Source: CAZYYO01 sp964650965 (lineage in GTDB: Bacteria > Bacillota > Clostridia > Lachnospirales > Lachnospiraceae). Taken from it: a DNA stretch of 19,497 nt. The stretch spans positions 1 through 19,497 of the forward strand of contig CAZYYO010000046.1 in NCBI GenBank assembly GCA_964650965.1, given 5' to 3'. Of this stretch, positions 13,993 through 19,497 are shown piece after piece. Under the pieces are notes generated by a model, which saw only the letters and a program-made list of their open reading frames with translations, made no database searches and was not told where the DNA came from. Positions within the stretch are counted from its first letter, which is position 1; the number at the start of each line of letters is the position of its first letter. The translations under genes were made by a program, and so were the position numbers.

Positions 13993-15321
13993 TTAGCCAA
14001 TCAATACCTTCTCTACCGGTCTTCTAATAATCGATTTCTTCTGCTTCTCCCGTAACGCCAGAATCATGGTATAGCCGCCGATTCTTCCTGCATACATCAG
14101 GATGATAAGAACCACCCTAGATATGCTGCTTAGCCCTGGGGTGATTCCCAGTGTCAATCCAACGGTAGCCACTGCCGATACAGCCTCAAACCCGGCCTGC
14201 ACCAACGGCAATTCCTCCACATGACAGATAATAATGGAGCCCACCATTACCAATGCCATATAAATAGCAAAAACAACTGTCGCCTGAGCCATAATTCCTT
14301 CCCGAAGAGATTTTCGAAAAATAACCACATCCTGTTCCCCTCTGGTTAATGCAAGAATTGCCAAAATAATAACTGCAATGGTAGTGGTTTTGATTCCTCC
14401 CGCTGTAGATGCCGGACTTCCTCCAATAAACATAAGAAGCATCGTTACCATACTTCCTGATTCTGACAGCTGATTCATGGAAATGGAGTTAAATCCTGCC
14501 GTCCTTGTACTTACAGACAGAAATAAGGCTGATAAAAAGCGATGTCCTATGCCTTCTCCTAGCATAGCACTTCTGGATTCTAAAACCAGATAGGATAAGG
14601 TGCCAGCAACAATCAGAATCAATGTTGTGATTAATACCAGCTTGGTATGTAAGGAATATTCCCTGACACGCAGCTTGTGTTTGGCAATATCATTCCATAC
14701 CAGGAATCCAATTCCACCGATGATAATCAACAGCATGATTACGCCAAGAACCAAAGGGTCCTGTGCAAAGCCTTCCATAGAGCTGCCTGTAATATCAAAG
14801 CCTGCATTGCAAAATGCCGATACCGAATGGAAAATGCTATACCAGATTCCTCTGGAAACACCGTAAATAGGAATAAAGTGCACCGATAAAAGGGCGGCCC
14901 CCACAAGTTCAAACAGGATGGTTCCTTTTACAATCTTAATAATTAATGCAACCACACCCTGGAGTTCCAAATTACCGGCACTTTCCTTTAATATTTTACG
15001 CTCAGAAATTCCTATTTTCTTCCTTGCTAAGATAAACGCTGTGGCAATCACCGTCATCAAACCAAGGCCGCCTATTTGAATCAGTGCTAGAATGACACAT
15101 TTACCAAAAAGAGACCAGTAGCCTGCGGTATTGACAACAGCAAGTCCTGTTACGCAGGTTGCTGACGTTGCTGTAAACAGTGCGGTAAGAAAATCCGTAG
15201 GTTTTCCTGCCTGGGATGCTATAGGGAGCATCAGTAGCAAACTTCCCACAAGAATCACGCCAAGAAAGCTAATGGCAACAATTCTGGGAGTACTGATGCG
15301 ATTCAACATTTTTGCTCTCAT
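13993..15321 (-). CDS. ktrB: KtrB/TrkH-type potassium transporter, membrane subunit
   Basis: A 442-residue membrane protein of the Trk/Ktr/HKT family with four pore repeats. The filter regions are visible as TSATCVTGLAV, FCNAGFDITG, STRTAGFNSI and AVATVGLTLGIT, each supplying a filter glycine. The length (about 440) fits KtrB more than TrkH. It takes up K+, usually driven by Na+ or membrane potential, with KtrA as the gating ring. I chose the ATG at 15321 (MRAKMLNRI), with AGAGG about 9 bases upstream. The ATG at 15342 lies only 5 bases after a TATAAT and would be essentially leaderless. It is the first gene of the ktrB-ktrA operon and diverges from a HAD hydrolase. Confidence 0.94.
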   Translation of the reverse strand: MRAKMLNRISTPRIVAISFLGVILVGSLLLMLPIASQAGKPTDFLTALFTATSATCVTGLAVVNTAGYWSLFGKCVILALIQIGGLGLMTVIATAFILARKKIGISERKILKESAGNLELQGVVALIIKIVKGTILFELVGAALLSVHFIPIYGVSRGIWYSIFHSVSAFCNAGFDITGSSMEGFAQDPLVLGVIMLLIIIGGIGFLVWNDIAKHKLRVREYSLHTKLVLITTLILIVAGTLSYLVLESRSAMLGEGIGHRFLSALFLSVSTRTAGFNSISMNQLSESGSMVTMLLMFIGGSPASTAGGIKTTTIAVIILAILALTRGEQDVVIFRKSLREGIMAQATVVFAIYMALVMVGSIIICHVEELPLVQAGFEAVSAVATVGLTLGITPGLSSISRVVLIILMYAGRIGGYTMILALREKQKKSIIRRPVEKVLIG

Positions 15322-15347
15322 TTTTTCTACCTCTTTAAACATTCTGT

Positions 15348-15375
15348 ATTATAACACAATGGATAATAAAGTCCA
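15348..15375 (-). promoter_or_regulatory. Promoter candidate for ktrBA
   Basis: On the minus strand, TGGACT (15375-15370), a 16-base spacer and a perfect TATAAT (15353-15348). It supports the ktrB start at 15321 rather than 15342. Confidence 0.65.
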
Positions 15376-15419
15376 CCCTTTTTTCCAAATACATCACAAC
15401 CAGATTGGTAAATTGTCGG

Positions 15420-15448
15420 TTGAAGTTTTCCCACACATTCTTTATAAT
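15420..15448 (+). promoter_or_regulatory. Promoter candidate for the HAD hydrolase gene
   Basis: TTGAAG (15420-15425), a 17-base spacer and a perfect TATAAT (15443-15448), 39 bases before the start codon. It diverges from the ktrB promoter, with about 45 bases between the two -35 elements. Confidence 0.7.
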
Positions 15449-15487
15449 TCTATGGAAGTAAAAACAATAGAAATGGAGATTTAACAT

Positions 15488-16150
15488 ATGATAAAAGCTG
15501 TACTATTTGACATGGATGGAGTAATCACAGATACCGAGAAATTCTATAATGAGTCCTGGACTCGAGCAATGCATGAATGTGGATATCCCCAATTCACCAG
15601 AACCGATGCCCTGATGCTTCGCAGCTGCAATCACCAGGACGGAGAGCGACTGCTGAAAGAACACTTCGGTGACACCATCGATTATAATAAGGTACATAGC
15701 TGCTCTAACCGCATTGTAGAAGAAATCATTCAAAGGGAAGGTATTCCATTAAAACCGGGAATTGCAGAAATCCTGGCATATCTAAAATCTCACCACATAA
15801 AAAGCGCTGTTGCAACAGCCACCAAATACGAACGTGCCAGTGCCCGTTTAAAGGACATCGGACTGTTTGATCAATTTGATACTGTCATCAGCGCTTCTAT
15901 GGTTGCTCATGGCAAACCCTATCCTGATGTATATTTATATGCTAGCAAGGCCATTGGCCAGCGACCGGAAGAATGTATTGCCGTAGAGGATTCTCCCAAT
16001 GGTGTAAAATCTGCCTCTGCTGCCGGCTGCAAGACCATTATGGTTCCAGATTTAACACAGCCGGATCAAGAGCTTCTTCCTTTGCTTTATGGAACAGCCA
16101 ATACCCTTATGGATCTGATTCCTATGATTGAACAAATGCAAACAAACTAA
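15488..16150 (+). CDS. HAD-superfamily hydrolase (beta-phosphoglucomutase-like)
   Basis: A 220-residue HAD protein of subfamily IA with a helical cap after the first motif. Motif I is FDMDGVITDTE (D8 nucleophile, D10 acid/base), motif II is Thr in AVATATK (about 110), motif III is K143 in HGKPYPD, and motif IV is ED (167-168) in VEDSPNG. Such enzymes act as phosphatases on small sugar or nucleotide phosphates, or as beta-phosphoglucomutases. The FDMDG(V)ITDTE and EDSxNG segments are shared by both, so the substrate is not decided. GGAG lies about 9 bases before the ATG. It has its own promoter and converges tail to tail with the GGDEF gene, with a 2-base gap and no clear terminator. Confidence 0.92.
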   Translation: MIKAVLFDMDGVITDTEKFYNESWTRAMHECGYPQFTRTDALMLRSCNHQDGERLLKEHFGDTIDYNKVHSCSNRIVEEIIQREGIPLKPGIAEILAYLKSHHIKSAVATATKYERASARLKDIGLFDQFDTVISASMVAHGKPYPDVYLYASKAIGQRPEECIAVEDSPNGVKSASAAGCKTIMVPDLTQPDQELLPLLYGTANTLMDLIPMIEQMQTN

Positions 16151-16152
16151 TT

Positions 16153-18006
16153 TCAGATGGAATGCAGTTCTTTCTTAATCTGATACATTTCTTTATCTGC
16201 TTTTCTAATATAGGTTCTAAGATCAATATCATCCTCTGGAAAAGCAGTAACACAGCCTACACTAGCAGACACCTGAAATGGCTGTTTACGTCCCTTTTGC
16301 AGGGTGATAATTTTCTCCTTCAGCTGTTTGGTAAATATTTGGAAATCCTCCTTACTTCTACGAAGAACGATAAACTCGTCTCCTCCAAAGCGAAAGACCT
16401 TACAATGTTCATTTTGAAAAGACAGCAGGGCATGTCCTATGGTCTGAATGGTATAATCTCCCGTCTCGTGACCGTAGGTATCATTAATCCTCTTTAAATA
16501 ATCAATATCTACAAAAATAATATCTGTTGGTATCTGATTTTTCTTGTTTTCCTGGAAGAATTTCTCAGCGAATTTCTCCATTCCATGACGATTGTAGGTT
16601 CCTGTCAGGGAATCTGTCTCATATAAATGCTCCAGTTTACTGTTCAAAAGCTGATATTTCTTCTTCTCTACTACATTTTCAATGGCACTTCCCATGTTCT
16701 TAAGAAACTGGTGAAGCTGTCCATCCGCCATAAGAGGGTCAGCTCCTAAGAAAATGCAATAGCCATAAAGGTGCTCCATATAATGGATTGGGGTATAAAT
16801 ATAGGCATGCCCCTCAATTCTCACCTTATGGTCTACACTATCATCTGCATACAGGAAGCAAACATTGCTGCAATCCCGATAGCTGGTATGGATATATTGT
16901 TCCGGATCATCTACATCCGGTGTTAGTGAAATCAAGCATCTGGCGATACCTAAGGTAGTAATCATCTCCCCCACATTGGCCATCACCGTCTCTATTCCTT
17001 CTCCTAGGCGAATCTTTTCATCCATCACAGTAAGTAATTTATTAATATAACTGCTGTTTTGTTCCCGCTGGAACATAATACGACGAAATTCCCGATGGTC
17101 TCCACATAGCTCCCGCCTACAGCCACAGGTCTCTCCCAAAGCAATATTTGCCTGTTGATATACATGCTGAACTTTTCTTCCATGCTCTATTTGGGTCATA
17201 ATCATATCGCAGGCCCGATAGGTCATAGACTCTCTGGGTCTTCTTACGGTGGTGAGCCTTGGACTGTAATTTTCTCCCAGGAAATAATTATCAAATCCGG
17301 TAACCAGAACCTCTTCCCCCACCATAAGTCCGGCTGCAATCAATCTATCGCACACTCCACTTGCCATATCATCATTGGCACATACAATGGCATCCGGTAA
17401 TTCCTCTGATGCAAGAAGCTCTTCTACCACATCCATCCCATCCTTATAAGCATAGGACTTGGTATAAATCCATTCCGGGCGAAGCTTAATGTGATTTTCC
17501 TCTAATGCTAACAAAAATCCCTGCAATCTGGCATCAGCCTCCACACTTTCTATAGGAGCCCCGATATAACACAGCTTACTAGCGTGATGCTTATGTATCA
17601 AATGCTCTACCAGCTTTTTCATATGATACTGCTGGTCTACACCAATGCTGCTAAAGCCTTCCACCTGGTTATCTATCGTTACGCAGGGGATGTCTGCTTT
17701 CTTAATCTTATGATATAGGTTATCTCGTACCGATGGCTCGTTGATAGTTGAATCAATTAGTATTGCGCCATCATATTCCTGAAAATCTGGCAAATCAAAG
17801 ATACGATATTCTCCCCAGTTATCCTTATCTTCAATTCCAATTCTTCCATAGCAGACAAATAAATCAACAATGGCGTCGTGATCTTCTGCCCAGCTTCGAA
17901 ATCCACCTAAATAATAATGTAAAATCTCTTCATTCCAAAATGTACCAAATGCTGCAATTTTCATATTTTCCCCAATACTTTCCTTGCGTTTGTTTTTCCT
18001 CATCAT
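16153..18006 (-). CDS. LacI-type sensor domain / GGDEF diguanylate cyclase
   Basis: A 617-residue protein with no signal peptide or clear membrane segment, so probably cytosolic. Residues about 15-300 form a type I periplasmic-binding fold as in LacI effector domains (IVCANDDMASG, VLVTGFDNYFLG, LTTVRRPRESM), but no helix-turn-helix precedes it. A GETCGC cysteine motif and a GAF-like region (about 330-445, weak call) follow, then a short coiled coil. The GGDEF domain is about 463-615, with DSLTGTYNR, metal ligands in FVDIDYLKRIND and an intact GGDEF at 541-545. The inhibitory RxxD I-site is absent (Asn and Cys at its two key positions). It should make c-di-GMP from two GTP in response to a small, perhaps sugar-like ligand. 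An alternative ATG at 17964 is possible. It starts 9 bases after the trmO stop. Confidence 0.9.
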   Translation of the reverse strand: MMRKNKRKESIGENMKIAAFGTFWNEEILHYYLGGFRSWAEDHDAIVDLFVCYGRIGIEDKDNWGEYRIFDLPDFQEYDGAILIDSTINEPSVRDNLYHKIKKADIPCVTIDNQVEGFSSIGVDQQYHMKKLVEHLIHKHHASKLCYIGAPIESVEADARLQGFLLALEENHIKLRPEWIYTKSYAYKDGMDVVEELLASEELPDAIVCANDDMASGVCDRLIAAGLMVGEEVLVTGFDNYFLGENYSPRLTTVRRPRESMTYRACDMIMTQIEHGRKVQHVYQQANIALGETCGCRRELCGDHREFRRIMFQREQNSSYINKLLTVMDEKIRLGEGIETVMANVGEMITTLGIARCLISLTPDVDDPEQYIHTSYRDCSNVCFLYADDSVDHKVRIEGHAYIYTPIHYMEHLYGYCIFLGADPLMADGQLHQFLKNMGSAIENVVEKKKYQLLNSKLEHLYETDSLTGTYNRHGMEKFAEKFFQENKKNQIPTDIIFVDIDYLKRINDTYGHETGDYTIQTIGHALLSFQNEHCKVFRFGGDEFIVLRRSKEDFQIFTKQLKEKIITLQKGRKQPFQVSASVGCVTAFPEDDIDLRTYIRKADKEMYQIKKELHSI

Positions 18007-18015
18007 GCCATACCC

Positions 18016-18711
18016 TTAAGTATCTGCACGATTTAGAAAATCAATATTGTATATTTCCAATCCCTCTTTGGTTGCCCGAAAGCTGATGTCATATCCGCCA
18101 AAGGCAAGCTTATATTCTCTCCCCAGAAAATTATCATATCCCGGCCGAGGATCCTGTCGTAAAAGTTCCTCCACTGCCTCTTGTTTTTCTTTTGGTAACA
18201 TTTCCATACACTCTTTCGTAAAGGTTACTTGGATATTTTTGTCCTGTACCTGGGCAGCAAACCCTTCTCTGGCCATTGGATGACTATCCGCATATACCAG
18301 ATAAGGCTTAATATCGTAAATAGGGGTTCCATTTAACATATCTGCCCCAGCCACATACAATACCGTTCCTTCTTTTGCCTGAGTATCAATTTTCATCAGT
18401 CTTACCGAAGACAATCCAATGTTACTAGGTCGATAAGGCGAGCGTGTGGCAAACACCCCCATACGCTTCTTTCCTCCCAGTCTGGGTGGCTTTACGGTTG
18501 CAGACCACGGTTTCTCGTGATTTCTTGAAAACTGCCACAGGACCCAGATATAATCATATTCCTCCAATCCACGAAATGCCTCCGGATGGGAAAATTCTTT
18601 TTCAAAAACAATGCGACTAATCACCTGTTCCACCAAACCACTTTGTCTGGGAATACCAAATTTTTCCTGATAGTCATTATATATGTGTGCAATCACACGA
18701 AGGTCTTCCAT
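18016..18711 (-). CDS. trmO: tRNA (t6A37) N6-methyltransferase TrmO (TsaA/YaeB family)
   Basis: A 231-residue protein starting MEDLRVIAHIYNDY. The TsaA-like domain covers about 3-150, with FGIPRQSGLV, GVFATRSPYRPSNIGLS (85-101) and DMLNGTPIYDIKPY (124-137); these match TrmO. A smaller C-terminal domain ends with the typical RPGYDNFLGREYKLAF and DISFRATKEG segments. The family methylates t6A37 to m6t6A in tRNA-Thr, using S-adenosylmethionine. I chose the ATG at 18711, with GAGG about 8 bases upstream. The longer reading to 18807 adds 32 residues unlike the family and without a ribosome binding site. It lies 140 bases downstream of apt and 9 bases upstream of the GGDEF gene, so it is likely co-transcribed with the latter. 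Confidence 0.93.
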   Translation of the reverse strand: MEDLRVIAHIYNDYQEKFGIPRQSGLVEQVISRIVFEKEFSHPEAFRGLEEYDYIWVLWQFSRNHEKPWSATVKPPRLGGKKRMGVFATRSPYRPSNIGLSSVRLMKIDTQAKEGTVLYVAGADMLNGTPIYDIKPYLVYADSHPMAREGFAAQVQDKNIQVTFTKECMEMLPKEKQEAVEELLRQDPRPGYDNFLGREYKLAFGGYDISFRATKEGLEIYNIDFLNRADT

Positions 18712-18746
18712 AAATATTTTCCTCATCAAAAGAATAAAACGCAAAA

Positions 18747-18788
18747 CAGCAGTGTTAAAGTATGTACGTAACAAACTTATCCCTGCTG
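18747..18788 (-). terminator. Weak hairpin in the apt-trmO gap
   Basis: On the minus strand, CAGCAG (18788-18783) can pair with CTGCTG (18752-18747) across a 30-base loop with an inner TGTT/AACA. It is followed by broken T runs. It could be a weak terminator for apt or a structure in a read-through mRNA. Confidence 0.3.
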
Positions 18789-18851
18789 CCTCAAAATTCT
18801 GTCTCAATGTTCATCATGTGTTTCAATTGAATGAATGATATCTGTCCTGCC

Positions 18852-19376
18852 TTATTTTCCTTCGTAGCTTACTACTGAAGCAACATCGTACTGTTTCAGT
18901 TTATCTTTTCCCTTTAATCCGGCTAATTCCATTAAGAAGATGATTTTTACCACCTCACCGCCTAACTGCTCTACCAAATGTGCAGCGGCTTCAATGGTTC
19001 CTCCGGTAGCAATCAAATCATCTACCAGGACCACCTTCTGTCCTGGGACAATGGCATCCTTATGTATCTCAATGCTTGCTGTACCATATTCTAAATCATA
19101 GGTAGCAGATACAGTCTCACAGGGAAGCTTTCCTGCCTTACGAATTGGTACAAATGGCTTATTTAACGCATACGCAATGGGCATTCCAAAAATAAATCCT
19201 CTGGATTCTGCTCCGGCTATTACATCAAAATCCACATCCTGAAGCAAATCAATCATAGAATCAATTGCCAGCTTCAAGCCTTCTGCATCCTGTAAAATAC
19301 TGGTTACATCTCTGAAAATAATACCCGGCTCCGGGAAATCAGGAATACTTCTGATATAATCTTCAACTTTTTTCAT
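18852..19376 (-). CDS. apt: Adenine phosphoribosyltransferase
   Basis: A 174-residue type I phosphoribosyltransferase of the usual Apt length. FPEPGIIFRDVT (14-25) is a hallmark of Apt. AGAESRGFIFG (54-64) and the flexible-loop region RKAGKLPCETVS (79-90) follow, and the PRPP-binding signature VVLVDDLIATGGT is at 115-127. It converts adenine and PRPP to AMP for purine salvage in the cytosol. The start has GAGGA about 6 bases upstream. In many Firmicutes relA follows apt; here trmO follows instead. A near-consensus promoter lies about 80 bases upstream. Confidence 0.96.
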   Translation of the reverse strand: MKKVEDYIRSIPDFPEPGIIFRDVTSILQDAEGLKLAIDSMIDLLQDVDFDVIAGAESRGFIFGMPIAYALNKPFVPIRKAGKLPCETVSATYDLEYGTASIEIHKDAIVPGQKVVLVDDLIATGGTIEAAAHLVEQLGGEVVKIIFLMELAGLKGKDKLKQYDVASVVSYEGK

Positions 19377-19392
19377 CTTATCCTCTTCTTCC

Positions 19393-19415
19393 TGGTATGA
19401 AATAATATGATACCA
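19393..19415. promoter_or_regulatory. Inverted repeat in the apt leader
   Basis: TGGTAT (19393-19398) and ATACCA (19410-19415) form a perfect 6-base inverted repeat with an 11-base centre, between the apt promoter and its ribosome binding site. It could be a protein operator or a small hairpin. No known purine box is recognised. Confidence 0.3.
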
Positions 19416-19452
19416 TGTATGTAAAGTTTATATTTTTTCACTCACAAAGAAA

Positions 19453-19481
19453 ATGATACTTCCTAAAAGATAAGTTGTCAA
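19453..19481 (-). promoter_or_regulatory. Sigma-A promoter for apt
   Basis: On the minus strand, a perfect TTGACA (19481-19476), a 17-base spacer and TATCAT (19458-19453). Transcription would begin near 19446, giving a leader of about 70 bases. Confidence 0.75.
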
Positions 19482-19497
19482 GAAACAGTTGTGTATT

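Noticed and set aside
18712..18807. 32-residue N-terminal extension of TrmO
   Set aside because: The extension does not resemble the family, and a ribosome binding site precedes the ATG at 18711.
1..19497. CRISPR array, transposon, integrase, phage or toxin-antitoxin locus
   Set aside because: No direct-repeat/spacer pattern, no terminal inverted repeats and no matching protein families were seen on either strand.

Overview
The window reads as chromosomal DNA from an AT-rich, spore-forming anaerobic Firmicute, most likely a Clostridia member of the Lachnospiraceae type. The evidence is SpoVAD and SpoVAE, a tRNA-sensing T-box leader, many intrinsic hairpin/T-run terminators, AGGAGG-type ribosome binding sites, a FliB-type methylase, a C_GCAxxG_C_C protein and KtrAB. 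Assignment below family level is not possible from the sequence. No rRNA, tRNA, CRISPR array, insertion sequence, integrase or phage gene was seen.

Layout. The left edge holds the 3' end of guaB (+) and its terminator. A minus-strand run then covers about 12 kb. Read in transcription order from the right, it starts with fliB (12169-11048) and carD (10945-10403). The 3' end of carD carries a strong promoter for a tryptophan T-box leader (about 10415-10146), which controls a TrpXYZ-type ABC transporter (10050-7347). With almost no gaps, the same strand continues into a tRNA-dihydrouridine synthase, an Rrf2 regulator with an IscR-like cysteine triad, cysK, a C_GCAxxG_C_C protein and a small unknown protein. 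Next come spoVAD and spoVAE without spoVAC, a repeat-rich lipoprotein with its terminator, a membrane-anchored amidase, a PAP2 phosphatase and a small membrane protein with its terminator.

The right part holds a LysR regulator (+), which ends in a bidirectional terminator facing the ktrB-ktrA potassium-uptake operon (-). A HAD hydrolase (+) diverges from ktrB and converges, with a 2-base gap, on a cytosolic LacI-type sensor/GGDEF diguanylate cyclase (-). Upstream of the cyclase are trmO (-) and apt (-), which has a good promoter near the right edge.

How the genes relate. Most are housekeeping: purine synthesis and salvage (guaB, apt), tRNA modification (dus, trmO), tryptophan uptake, cysteine synthesis, K+ uptake, sporulation and cell-envelope functions. 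The clearest regulatory logic is the T-box: uncharged tRNA-Trp should switch on the transporter. The operon appears able to read through into dus-rrf2-cysK. Less ordinary points are a self-contained promoter-to-terminator unit of about 60 nt between fliB and lysR, a one-component ligand-sensing diguanylate cyclase without a DNA-binding domain or visible I-site, a FliB methylase with no flagellar genes nearby, and a lipoprotein with a hexanucleotide repeat next to a protein-like tail in another frame. I see no convincing wholly new multi-gene system.
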